Assembly (NCBI RefSeq): GCF_014467075.1
Contig: NZ_AP023027.1
Coordinates: 395,001-459,000 of the forward strand
Length of the DNA stretch: 64,000 bases
Direction: 5' to 3'
Origin: Anaerostipes caccae L1-92
Lineage (GTDB): Bacteria; Bacillota; Clostridia; Lachnospirales; Lachnospiraceae
The translations under genes and the position numbers were made by a program. The notes under the pieces are model-generated. The model was not told where the DNA came from, searched no databases, and was given only the letters and a program-made list of their open reading frames with translations. Positions 13,572 through 21,589 of this stretch are shown here, in pieces. Every line of letters begins with the position of its first letter. Position 1 is the first letter of the stretch.

Positions 13572-16238
13572 ATGGAAGCTACATCTGAAAGCAAACCAAA
13601 GAGATATACTTGTATAGGAATTTTAGCCCATGTGGATGCGGGAAAGACAACCTTGTCGGAAGGTCTGCTCTATGAGAGCGGCAGCATCCGGAGCATGGGA
13701 AGAGTTGATAATAAAGATGCGTTTTTGGATACCCATGAGATTGAGAGGAACCGGGGGATTACTATATTTTCAAAGCAGGCAGTGTTCCGGTTCGGAGAAA
13801 TGGAAATTACACTCCTGGATACACCGGGTCATGTGGATTTTTCTGCCGAGATGGAACGGACTCTGCAGGTTCTTGATTATGCGGTCCTTGTGATCAGCGG
13901 TGCCGACGGGGTGCAGGGTCACACGCAAACGCTGTGGAGCCTGTTGGAGAAATACAAAATTCCGACCTTTTTATTTATCAATAAGATGGATCAGCCGGGT
14001 ACTGACAAACAATGGATTTTGACAGAATTAAAAAATCGGCTCGATGAGGGCTGTGTTGATTTCAGCAGGGAGTGCGGTGAGGATTTTTATGAAGATATCG
14101 CAGTTTGCGACGAAGGACTGCTCAACACATACTTAGACAGCGGAAGGATTGGCAGCAGGGATATTGCAGAGATCATTGCAGAGAGAAGGGTATTTCCCTG
14201 CTATTTCGGGTCTGCATTGAAAGCAGACGGAGTCCGGGAATTTCTGCAGGGAATTGGGTCTTATACCCGGCCTGTGGATTATCCCGAAGAATTCGGAGCA
14301 AAGGTGTTTAAAATCTCCAGGGATGAGCAGGGCAGCCGCCTGACTCATTTAAAAGTCACAGGAGGTGTGCTGAAAGTAAGATCGGCGCTGATACAAAAAC
14401 CCAAAGAGGAAAAGGTCAGTCAGATCAGGATTTATTCCGGAGAAAAATATCAGACGGCGGAGGAAGCACAGGCAGGAATGATCTGTGCGGTCACAGGGCT
14501 TGCGGATACCCGTCCGGGAGATGGGTTTGGTATCGAGGATACCGGGTATGAGCCGGCGCTGGAACCGGTGCTTACTTATCAGGTCATACTGCCGGAAGGA
14601 GTGAGTGCTGGAGTAATGCTCCCAAAATTGAGGCAGCTTCAGGAGGAAGAACCTGAACTTCATATTGTTTGGAATGAGCAGCTTCAGGAGATCCAGGTGC
14701 AGATCATGGGGGAAGTGCAGCTGGAAATACTGAAAAGCCTGATTGCAGAACGGTTTGATACAGAAGTTGAATTCGGGACTGGAAATATTGTCTACAAGGA
14801 GACTATTAAAAATACAGTGGAGGGTGTTGGGCATTTTGAACCTTTGAGGCACTATGCGGAAGTACATCTTTTCATGGAGCCGTTGGAGCCGGGAAGCGGT
14901 CTTCAGTTTGATACTCAGTGCAGTGAGGACATGCTGGATAAAAATTGGCAGAGGCTGATCCTGACTCATCTTCAGGAACGGGAGCATTCCGGAGTCCTCA
15001 CCGGTTCGGCGATAACTGATATGAAGATCACGTTAGCGGCGGGCCGGGCACATTTAAAACATACCGAGGGCGGTGATTTCCGGCAGGCTACTTACCGGGC
15101 GGTGCGCCAGGGCCTGAAACAGGCGGAGTCGGTCCTTTTAGAGCCGTACTATGAGTTTCGCCTGGAAGTGCCTCAGCAGATGGTGGGACGGGCTATGTCG
15201 GATATTGAGCGGATGTACGGAGAGTTTGAGAATCCTCAGACAGAGGGAGAGATGTCAGTTCTGACCGGAAGTGCTCCGGTCTCAGAGATGAACGGCTACC
15301 AGAGAGAAGTCATAGCTTACGCGAAGGGAAGGGGCCGTCTTTTTTGTGCCCTTAACGGTTACAGGCCCTGTCACAATGCAGACGAAGTGATCGAAAATAC
15401 CGGCTATGATTCTGAACGGGATACAGATAATCCGACGGGTTCTGTCTTCTGCTCACACGGGGCAGGATTTACAGTGAGCTGGGACAAGGTCAAGGATTAT
15501 ATGCATGTGGACAGCCAGCTTACAGATAATGAAAAAGAGACAGAGGAAGAGAATGCGGTGCGCCGTTCTTATACCGAAGAAGAATGGATTGATACGGAGG
15601 AGATCGACCGGATTCTGGAACAGACTTATTTTGCGAACCGAAAGAAAAAGACCGGATGGGCCAAAAAGAAACTGGAGAGGACAATAGATGATTATAAGAG
15701 TTCGGCTTTCAGGGCTTCAGTGAAGAAAAAGCCGGGTGAAAAATATCTGCTGGTGGACGGCTATAATATTATCTTTGCCTGGGAGGATTTAAGAGAACTG
15801 GCAGAGGCAAATATCGACGCTGCCAGAGGAAAACTTTTGGATATTATGAGCAACTATCAAGGAATCAGAAAATGTCAGCTGATCGTTGTTTTTGATGCCT
15901 ACCGCGTTGTGGGCCATGATACGGAGATACTCGATTATCATAATATCCATGTGGTATATACGAAGGAAGCGGAGACTGCAGATCAATATATAGAGAAGTT
16001 TGCGCACGAACATGGACGGAAATATGATGTTACGGTGGCCACCTCTGACGGCATGGAACAGATCATTATCCGGGGCCAGGGGTGTTCTCTGCTCTCAGCC
16101 AGGGAACTGCTGGAAGAAGTGAATCTCGCCAATCAAACACTCAGAGAAAAATATTTAGAAAAGCAGCAAAAGGACCGCAGTTATTTGCTGGACTCTATGT
16201 CTGAGGAGGAGCTGAAAAAGATAAGAGATTTAGAATAA
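13572..16238 (+). CDS. Tet(M)-like translational GTPase fused to a C-terminal YacP/Rae1-type NYN nuclease domain
   Basis: This 888-residue protein has two parts. Residues 1 to about 640 match ribosomal protection proteins of the Tet(M)/Tet(O) class: G1 P-loop AHVDAGKTT (19-27), switch II DTPGHVDF, NKMD, then domains II-V with EGVGHFEPLRHYAEVH and QATYRAVRQGLKQ. Residues about 718-888 match the NYN_YacP domain: YLLVDGYNIIFAW, VVFDAY, VVYTKEAETADQYIEK and VATSDGMEQ, carrying the acidic residues of a metal-dependent PIN-like nuclease. Tet(M) proteins are about 640 residues, so the extra 250 are the linker and nuclease. Rae1 (YacP) cuts mRNA in the ribosomal A site, the site Tet(M) enters. Whether it gives tetracycline resistance cannot be said. 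A small DUF gene follows at 24 bases. Confidence 0.9.
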   Translation: MEATSESKPKRYTCIGILAHVDAGKTTLSEGLLYESGSIRSMGRVDNKDAFLDTHEIERNRGITIFSKQAVFRFGEMEITLLDTPGHVDFSAEMERTLQVLDYAVLVISGADGVQGHTQTLWSLLEKYKIPTFLFINKMDQPGTDKQWILTELKNRLDEGCVDFSRECGEDFYEDIAVCDEGLLNTYLDSGRIGSRDIAEIIAERRVFPCYFGSALKADGVREFLQGIGSYTRPVDYPEEFGAKVFKISRDEQGSRLTHLKVTGGVLKVRSALIQKPKEEKVSQIRIYSGEKYQTAEEAQAGMICAVTGLADTRPGDGFGIEDTGYEPALEPVLTYQVILPEGVSAGVMLPKLRQLQEEEPELHIVWNEQLQEIQVQIMGEVQLEILKSLIAERFDTEVEFGTGNIVYKETIKNTVEGVGHFEPLRHYAEVHLFMEPLEPGSGLQFDTQCSEDMLDKNWQRLILTHLQEREHSGVLTGSAITDMKITLAAGRAHLKHTEGGDFRQATYRAVRQGLKQAESVLLEPYYEFRLEVPQQMVGRAMSDIERMYGEFENPQTEGEMSVLTGSAPVSEMNGYQREVIAYAKGRGRLFCALNGYRPCHNADEVIENTGYDSERDTDNPTGSVFCSHGAGFTVSWDKVKDYMHVDSQLTDNEKETEEENAVRRSYTEEEWIDTEEIDRILEQTYFANRKKKTGWAKKKLERTIDDYKSSAFRASVKKKPGEKYLLVDGYNIIFAWEDLRELAEANIDAARGKLLDIMSNYQGIRKCQLIVVFDAYRVVGHDTEILDYHNIHVVYTKEAETADQYIEKFAHEHGRKYDVTVATSDGMEQIIIRGQGCSLLSARELLEEVNLANQTLREKYLEKQQKDRSYLLDSMSEEELKKIRDLE

Positions 16239-16261
16239 GCCAAAAGCGAGGAGGAGAACAA

Positions 16262-16795
16262 ATGCAGCTGGGGATTACGATTACGTTACAAAAGCATCTG
16301 AAGGTAAAACAGCCGCCGTATGGGCAGCCCACCGACTTGTTTTTTTGCTGGGAACTGCATGTTATACGTTTTATGGGAAAAAGAGCATTGGCTATGGTCA
16401 ATGCAAACAATCGGTTCTTTGTGATGCTCGCGGGAATGAAAGCAGCGGACTGGAAAGTGCTGCCCGAAAGGGCAGAAGAAGCCATAGAGGCCGGTCTGCG
16501 CAGTGAGGGATATAAAGAGGAGCAGATCAATGCTTACTTTAATCTGGCCGGAGCGCTAAAGATCACAAAGACTCACGGGCGGAAGCCTGTGGCAGGGCTT
16601 AATAAGGCAATAGAACGCCTGGATTATACAGATGAGCCCTGGAATCTGGGAGAGATGTATCAGGAGGATATTTGTCATTGGGTGAACCGAGATATTTGTT
16701 CGCCGGCCGGTTTTGAGACATATGATCATCCGTGCGCATTATTGGAAGAGGATATGAAACGGGTTGGAATTGTTAAGAGAGGGAAAGGGCAATGA
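16262..16795 (+). CDS. Hypothetical protein, possibly DUF6933-like
   Basis: This 177-residue protein is probably cytoplasmic, with no signal peptide or membrane segment. Visible features are LFFCWELHVIRFMGKRALAM near residues 28-46 and the NANNRFFVML block, which fit a small alpha-beta domain; the C-terminal third is acidic with scattered Trp residues. I recall similar proteins as a domain of unknown function (DUF6933), but that is uncertain. It starts 23 bases after the Tet(M)-NYN gene with a good GGAGG site and overlaps the next gene by 4 bases, so it is cotranscribed with both. Confidence 0.7.
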   Translation: MQLGITITLQKHLKVKQPPYGQPTDLFFCWELHVIRFMGKRALAMVNANNRFFVMLAGMKAADWKVLPERAEEAIEAGLRSEGYKEEQINAYFNLAGALKITKTHGRKPVAGLNKAIERLDYTDEPWNLGEMYQEDICHWVNRDICSPAGFETYDHPCALLEEDMKRVGIVKRGKGQ

Positions 16796-17649
16796 TGCTT
16801 AGGAGACAGGATAAGGTTGGAATAGTATGCTGTTCCAACGGACTTTCAGACTCGGCCCGGCCCGCTGTGATGCCGCTGGAAAATGCCCTGAAGGAGCTGG
16901 GATTAAAACCAGTCTTCAGCCGGTATCTTTATGCCGGTTCCTCAGTTTTTGACAGAACCGGGAGGCAGCGCGCAGGGGAACTTATGGAGTTTTACCGGAA
17001 TCCCGGAATCAGGGCGGTCTTCGATATTTCGGGAGGAGATCTGGCCAATGAAGTTCTGACGAATTTAGACTTTCAAGTCATAAGAGAACATCTAAAACCA
17101 TTTTTCGGATACAGCGATCTCACTGTAATCGTAAACGCAGTCTTTCAGCAGACAGGCCGGAAATCTTATTTGTACCAAGTCCGGAATCTGGTCATGGATC
17201 ACTCAGAAGAGCAGAAAAAGAATTTTAAAGATTCACTGCTTGGAAACGGTAACGGCCTGTTTCAGTTCAGGACCAGGCTGATCAGAGGAACATCAATGGA
17301 AGGCATGGTGGTGGGAGGAAATATCCGCTGTCTGCTGAAGCTGGCAGGAACCCCGTTCTGGCCGGATATGCAGGATAAGATCTTATTCCTGGAGAGCAGA
17401 GGAGGGGAGGTTCCTCAGATGGTCACGTATTTAAACCAGTTAAAACAGATTGGAGTCTTTGAGCAGGTCAATGGAATTTTACTCGGAACATTTACAGCAA
17501 TGGAAGCCGGAGGATGTCTTCCAAGGATGGAGGAGTTGGTGAAGAATACGGCTGGTCCGGGAATTCCCATTGCAAAGACGGAGGAAATCGGTCATGGGAC
17601 AGATTCAAAATGTCTGATTATTGGAAAGAAATATAGATTCGGCGTATAA
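16792..17649 (+). CDS. S66-family peptidase (LD-carboxypeptidase/MccF-like)
   Basis: This 285-residue cytoplasmic enzyme belongs to family S66, which includes murein tetrapeptide LD-carboxypeptidase LdcA and the microcin C immunity protein MccF. The triad is complete: Ser108 in the nucleophile elbow FFGYSDLT, Glu201 in ILFLESRGGE and His268 in EEIGHGTDS. The ISGGDLANEVL block is the usual glycine-rich segment before it. The start ATG overlaps the previous stop codon (ATGA), so it is translationally coupled. It could recycle cell-wall peptides or remove a toxic acyl-sulfamoyl or peptide group; the genes alone do not decide. Confidence 0.88.
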   Translation: MMLRRQDKVGIVCCSNGLSDSARPAVMPLENALKELGLKPVFSRYLYAGSSVFDRTGRQRAGELMEFYRNPGIRAVFDISGGDLANEVLTNLDFQVIREHLKPFFGYSDLTVIVNAVFQQTGRKSYLYQVRNLVMDHSEEQKKNFKDSLLGNGNGLFQFRTRLIRGTSMEGMVVGGNIRCLLKLAGTPFWPDMQDKILFLESRGGEVPQMVTYLNQLKQIGVFEQVNGILLGTFTAMEAGGCLPRMEELVKNTAGPGIPIAKTEEIGHGTDSKCLIIGKKYRFGV

Positions 17650-17653
17650 ATAC

Positions 17654-17716
17654 TTGACAGGCTAGTGTTCACTACCCTATACTGAAGATGACAGAAGCTA
17701 GCAATTACTAGCCATA
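17654..17716 (+). promoter_or_regulatory. Promoter with candidate TetR operators
   Basis: TTGACA (17654-17659) and TATACT (17678-17683) with 18-bp spacing form a strong promoter. The spacer contains the palindrome TAGTGTTCACTA, and an inverted repeat GCTAG-n6-CTAGC lies about 15 bases downstream of the -10. Both are plausible sites for the TetR regulator encoded by the second gene of the operon. Confidence 0.7.
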
Positions 17717-17743
17717 TATGGCGTGTCAAAGGAGGGCAAGAGT

Positions 17744-18832
17744 ATGCAGGATTTTCGGCTGGAGAAGTATTTAAGTGACGGGGTTGAACGTATCCTCCGC
17801 GGTATTTTGAGAGTTTCAGATCCAAGGGGAAGCTTTTTTATGCTGAAATTTATGGCGGCGGAAAAAAGAGCACGAAGATTAAGAGAAATTGCAGAAGAAG
17901 AGGGCGGGCATATTCCGCCATTTTTAATTGCAAGTATTACGAGTCAATGCAATCTTCACTGCAAAGGATGTTATGCCAGGGCCAGCGGAGCCTGTGCTGA
18001 AGAGCTGCATGAGGGGGAACTCACCGGTGCACAGTGGGATGATATTTTTGGTCAGGCAGAAAAACTGGGCATAAGTTTCATCTTGCTGGCCGGAGGGGAA
18101 CCTTTGATGCGCAGGGATGTGATAGAATCTGCAGGCAGGCATAAAAAGGTGATCTTTCCGGTGTTTACGAATGGGACTATAATGCAGGAAGACTGCCTTA
18201 CATTGTTTTCGGAAAACAGGAATCTGCTTCCGGTGCTGAGCATTGAAGGCGGCAAGGAACAGACGGATGCCAGGAGAGGAAGCGGAGTCTATCAAAGGCT
18301 CAGACAGGCCATGGGAAGTTTAAAAAAACGGAGCCTTTTATTTGGCGCATCGGTTACGGTGACAAGGGAAAATCTTTACGAGGTCACGTCGGAAGAATTC
18401 CTCGGTGAACTTGGAACAAATGGCTGTAAGGCGGTCGTTTATGTGGAATATGTACCGGCTGACGGAAAGACAGAGTATTTAGCTCCGGGGGAAGAAGAGA
18501 GAGAAGCGTTGGAAAAAAGGATCCGAAAGCTCAGAGAGGAACAGGAGGATATGGTGTTTATATCGTTTCCGGGAGATGAAAGGGCTTCGGGAGGATGTCT
18601 GGCGGCAGGCAGGGGATTTTTCCATATCAATGCATCCGGCGGCGCAGAGCCCTGTCCGTTTTCTCCCTATTCAGATACCAGTTTGGTACATACAAGCCTC
18701 AAAGAGGCACTGCAGTCTCCACTTTTTTCGAGACTGCAGGAAAGCGGAAGCCTTGAGAAATTTCATACCGGAGGCTGTGCCCTGTTTGAACAGGAACAGC
18801 TGGTAAAAGATTTATTACAGGGAGAGAGATGA
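17744..18832 (+). CDS. Radical SAM protein
   Basis: This 362-residue protein has the radical SAM cluster motif with Cys69, Cys73 and Cys76 (SQCNLHCKGCYA) and the glycine-rich SAM block LLAGGEPLM. A C-terminal region with Cys residues (GCLAAGRGFFHINASGG, then EPCPFSP and later GGCALFEQ) looks like a partial SPASM/twitch region that may hold an extra [4Fe-4S] cluster. The start at 17744 is chosen because AAGGAGG lies 8 bases before its ATG. It is the first gene of an operon with a TetR regulator and flavin-type redox proteins. The reaction is unknown; PqqE/anaerobic sulfatase-maturase-like peptide modification is one option. Confidence 0.85.
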   Translation: MQDFRLEKYLSDGVERILRGILRVSDPRGSFFMLKFMAAEKRARRLREIAEEEGGHIPPFLIASITSQCNLHCKGCYARASGACAEELHEGELTGAQWDDIFGQAEKLGISFILLAGGEPLMRRDVIESAGRHKKVIFPVFTNGTIMQEDCLTLFSENRNLLPVLSIEGGKEQTDARRGSGVYQRLRQAMGSLKKRSLLFGASVTVTRENLYEVTSEEFLGELGTNGCKAVVYVEYVPADGKTEYLAPGEEEREALEKRIRKLREEQEDMVFISFPGDERASGGCLAAGRGFFHINASGGAEPCPFSPYSDTSLVHTSLKEALQSPLFSRLQESGSLEKFHTGGCALFEQEQLVKDLLQGER

Positions 18833-19443
18833 TGAATACAAAAGAACGGATTGTGAAAGAAGCGCTCACGCTATTTTCTAAACATGGGTATCAGGGGACC
18901 AGTGTGAAAAACATTGCGGATGCGGTAGGCATAAAAGACAGTTCCTTATATAAACATTTCAAAAGCAAGAAAGAAATATTTGATACGATTGTTCAGGAGA
19001 TGTCGGTTCGGATGGAACAGATGTCCAAGGAGTACGGTCTGCCCGATGAACACGATATGGCAGAAGCCGCAGAGCTTTATGGAAGTATCAGCGAGGAAGG
19101 GATTCTTGCTCTCAGTGAAAAGATTTTCCTGTTTTATCTGAAAGATGAATTTGCGTCTAAGTTCCGCAGGATGCTCGTGATCGAGCAGTACAGGGACAGA
19201 GAGGTGTTTGAAGTGTACCGGGGGCTTTTTATGGATGCGGCAGTGTCCTATCAGACAGAATTGTTTGCGGAAATGACCGCCAGGGGCATTTTCCATGGGA
19301 AAGACCCAAAAGCCATGGCAGTTAATTTTTATGCCCCGATTTTTTTCCTGCTGAACCGATATGACCAGGAACCGGACAAGGAAGAAGAGGCATTGGAGGC
19401 GTTGAGAAAACAGGTAATGGAATTTTCGAGGCTGTATAAATAG
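18832..19443 (+). CDS. TetR/AcrR family regulator
   Basis: This 203-residue DNA-binding protein has the TetR helix-turn-helix at about residues 25-45 (TSVKNIADAVGIKDSSLYKH) after an N-terminal helix (RIVKEALTLFSKHGYQG). The rest is a helical ligand-binding and dimerisation domain. The second of two ATGs is preferred by spacing to GGGAG; the first overlaps the stop of the radical SAM gene, so the two genes are coupled. It probably controls its own operon through the palindromes at the 17654 promoter. Confidence 0.9.
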   Translation: MNTKERIVKEALTLFSKHGYQGTSVKNIADAVGIKDSSLYKHFKSKKEIFDTIVQEMSVRMEQMSKEYGLPDEHDMAEAAELYGSISEEGILALSEKIFLFYLKDEFASKFRRMLVIEQYRDREVFEVYRGLFMDAAVSYQTELFAEMTARGIFHGKDPKAMAVNFYAPIFFLLNRYDQEPDKEEEALEALRKQVMEFSRLYK

Positions 19444-19472
19444 ACAGAACTTATACTATGAGAGGGGGAAAT

Positions 19473-19970
19473 ATGAAATTAATCATTCATGATCTGGACG
19501 AAGAAGAATTCAAAAATATATTTTCTGAACCGGACGAAGATGTAGTCCTGATAGGAAACAGCGGGGAAATCCTTAATTGTATCGGCTGTTTCGGATGCTG
19601 GATCAAGACTCCGGGCAAATGTATTATAAGAGACCAGTATGGTGATATGGGAGAACTGCTTGCCCGGTGTGAGGAGGCCCGGATCATCAGCCGGTGCTGT
19701 TACGGAGGCTACAGTCCTTTTGTGAAAAATGTGCTGGACCGGAGCATCCCTTATCTGCATCCGTATTTTAAGATTAAGAATGGCGAAATGCACCACAAAC
19801 AGAGATACGATAAAATATTAAAATTAAAAGTGGGATTTTACGGAGAATGTATATCAGAAGATGAGAAGCGGACTGCAGAGGAGCTTGTTAGAGCTAATGC
19901 GGTCAATCTGTATGCCCAGGTGCAGGGAGTACGGTTTGTGAAAACACCGGATGAGTTAGGAGGAAGGTAA
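19473..19970 (+). CDS. NAD(P)H oxidoreductase/flavodoxin-like protein lacking the N-terminal FMN loop
   Basis: This 165-residue protein resembles the second part of NADPH-dependent FMN reductases: CIGCFGCWIKTPGKCIIRDQYG, then YGGYSPFVKNVLDRS. The usual first strand and phosphate loop (GSPR type) are missing; the protein begins directly with MKLIIHDLDEEEFKN. The ATG at 19473 is used because the purine-rich gagaggggg is upstream. It ends one base before the next gene, a flavodoxin-fold protein that does have the loop, so the pair may work as a complex. This pairing idea is inference. Confidence 0.75.
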   Translation: MKLIIHDLDEEEFKNIFSEPDEDVVLIGNSGEILNCIGCFGCWIKTPGKCIIRDQYGDMGELLARCEEARIISRCCYGGYSPFVKNVLDRSIPYLHPYFKIKNGEMHHKQRYDKILKLKVGFYGECISEDEKRTAEELVRANAVNLYAQVQGVRFVKTPDELGGR

Positions 19971-19971
19971 C

Positions 19972-20607
19972 ATGAAGATTGTATGTATCAACGGAAGTCC
20001 TAAGCCTTCAGGGAGCAGTTCCGGGGTTATTTTAAAGGAACTCAGAGATTTGCTGAAAGGGCAGAACATAAAAGAAATTTCTGTCCGAAAGCCGGAATTG
20101 ACGGAAGTAATGAAAGCAGCAGTCATGGACAGCGAGTGCCTTGTATTTGCGTTTCCTCTATATGTGGACAGTGTACCTTCTCATCTGACGGCTGTGCTGC
20201 AGCAGATGGAAAAATTCTTTCAGGAATCTGAGACTGACAGGATGGTCTATGCGGTTGTAAACTGTGGATTTTACGAAGGATATCAAAATCATATTGCCCT
20301 AAACATTATGAAGTGCTGGTGTAAGAAAGCAGGTCTCTCATGGGGACAGGGCCTTGGCCTCGGCGGGGGAGGAATGATCCCCATGCTTTCTGATATACCG
20401 GAAGGAAAAGGAATCAAGAAAGATTTCTCCGCTGTGCTGAAAGAGATGGCGTGCAGTATCAGCACCGGGCGGAAAGCCGAAGACCGGTTTGTTTCTCCGG
20501 GGATACCGAGAATCATGTATAAGCTGGCTGGCCAGATGGGATGGAGAAAACAGATCAAAGAAAATGGACTTTCAGTAAAGGAACTGTCCAGAAGGATTTT
20601 AAAATAA
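19972..20607 (+). CDS. NADPH-dependent FMN reductase-like protein
   Basis: This 211-residue protein has the flavodoxin-like FMN loop INGSPKPSGSSSG at residues 6-18 and the second flavin block AFPLYVDSVPSHLT. It would bind FMN and reduce it or a quinone or other acceptor with NAD(P)H. The cysteine-rich block seen in the preceding gene is absent here. It is packed one base after that gene and 22 bases before a PNPOx-like gene, in the TetR-controlled operon. The C-terminal 40 residues are basic, with IPRIMYKLAGQMGWRKQ, which may be an amphipathic membrane-associating helix. Confidence 0.82.
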   Translation: MKIVCINGSPKPSGSSSGVILKELRDLLKGQNIKEISVRKPELTEVMKAAVMDSECLVFAFPLYVDSVPSHLTAVLQQMEKFFQESETDRMVYAVVNCGFYEGYQNHIALNIMKCWCKKAGLSWGQGLGLGGGGMIPMLSDIPEGKGIKKDFSAVLKEMACSISTGRKAEDRFVSPGIPRIMYKLAGQMGWRKQIKENGLSVKELSRRILK

Positions 20608-20629
20608 GTATTTTACGGGGGACTGGATC

Positions 20630-21100
20630 ATGAGAAGAAAAGATAGGGAAATCACAGATCCTGCGAAGATCAGGGCAATTATTTCGGCGTGCAGCTGCTG
20701 CAGGCTGGGATTTGCGGATGGAGAAAGCGTCTATATCGTGCCTTTAAGTTTTGGATACTGTGAGGATGGCGAGAAGAGGACTTTTTATTTCCATAGTGCA
20801 GGTGAGGGCAGAAAAATTGAATTGATCTCCAAAAATCCCTGTGCAGGGTTTGAACTGGATACAAATTATAAGCTGAATGAGAGTACAAAAGCCTGCGGCT
20901 ATTCCGCCCGGTTTCAGAGTGTTGTAGGAAGCGGAAATGTATCATTTGTGGAAGATACGAATGAAAAAAGAAAGGCGCTTTTGGCTATTATGTATCAAAA
21001 CACCGGGAAAGAAGAGTGGGAGTTTTCAGAGGAAATGTTTGACGCAGTATGTACTTTTAAGCTGGAAGTGAGTGAGATGTCCTGTAAGGAGCATTCCTAA
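20630..21100 (+). CDS. Pyridoxamine 5'-phosphate oxidase-like flavin protein
   Basis: This 156-residue protein has the split-barrel fold typical of PNPOx-like proteins (NimA, HugZ and relatives): the strand CCRLGFADGESVYIVPLSFG, then TFYFHSAGEGRKIELI with the conserved His, and the later CGYSARFQSVVGSG. Such proteins bind FMN or haem; many reduce nitro compounds. It is the last gene of the TetR-controlled redox operon, starting 22 bases after the reductase. Confidence 0.88.
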   Translation: MRRKDREITDPAKIRAIISACSCCRLGFADGESVYIVPLSFGYCEDGEKRTFYFHSAGEGRKIELISKNPCAGFELDTNYKLNESTKACGYSARFQSVVGSGNVSFVEDTNEKRKALLAIMYQNTGKEEWEFSEEMFDAVCTFKLEVSEMSCKEHS

Positions 21101-21164
21101 AGCAAGAAATGTAAAATATTTCTAAAATTTAAAGAAGGGTATACCACACCCGGGGAAATTGTTA

Positions 21165-21170
21165 TATAAT
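21165..21170 (+). promoter_or_regulatory. -10 element before the MazG-like gene
   Basis: A perfect TATAAT lies about 40 bases before the start codon; the -35 region is not a good match. It suggests a separate transcript for the pyrophosphohydrolase and recQ. Confidence 0.45.
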
Positions 21171-21210
21171 AGCAGTATTCATGAAAACCAGATGTTGATG
21201 GAGAAGGTAT

Positions 21211-21579
21211 ATGGACACTTTAGAATATTTAACAAAAGAGGTACAAAAGTTTTGTGAGGACAGAGACTGGGATCAGTTTCACGGGCCAAAGGATCTGGCC
21301 ATCGGGTTGTCAACCGAGTCCAATGAGCTTCTGGATCTGTTCCGGTTCAAATCAGAGGAACAAATGGGGGAGATGATGGATCGGGATACAGCACGGGAAC
21401 GCATATCGGAAGAACTTGCGGATGTGTTTTTCTTCCTTCTCCGCTTTTCTCAGATGTATGAATTTGATTTGAAAGATTCTCTCCTTGCTAAAATTGAAAA
21501 AAACGGAGAAAAGTATCCCGTGGATAAAGTAAAAGGAAAGAATTTAAAGTATACGGAGTTAAAAACTACTACAGAATGA
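21211..21579 (+). CDS. MazG-like nucleotide pyrophosphohydrolase
   Basis: This 122-residue all-helical protein resembles small MazG/RS21-C6-type pyrophosphohydrolases, which hydrolyse (d)NTPs to monophosphates and clear damaged nucleotides. The metal-binding acidic residues are visible in STESNELLDLFRF and RISEELADVFFFLLRF, the ExxE and ExxD pattern. HGPKDLAIGLSTE near the start is family-typical. It sits 10 bases upstream of recQ, so it may work in the same genome-maintenance operon. Confidence 0.88.
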   Translation: MDTLEYLTKEVQKFCEDRDWDQFHGPKDLAIGLSTESNELLDLFRFKSEEQMGEMMDRDTARERISEELADVFFFLLRFSQMYEFDLKDSLLAKIEKNGEKYPVDKVKGKNLKYTELKTTTE

Positions 21580-21589
21580 AAGGTTACAT

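Noticed and set aside
13439..13585. A short frame in the leader of the Tet(M)-like gene as a tet(M)-type leader peptide.
   Set aside because: It has no ribosome site, is 48 codons long, overlaps the main start codon and has no terminator structure after it.
13572..15500. A confirmed tetracycline-resistance gene of a mobile element.
   Set aside because: No integrase, relaxase or transposase is nearby, the protein has an extra nuclease domain, and base composition is like its neighbours, so resistance and recent transfer are not supported.
16792..17649. Inactive S66 peptidase because the GGDLANE block lacks a serine.
   Set aside because: The catalytic serine of LdcA-type enzymes lies in the later GYSD elbow, which is intact (Ser108), and Glu201 and His268 are present.
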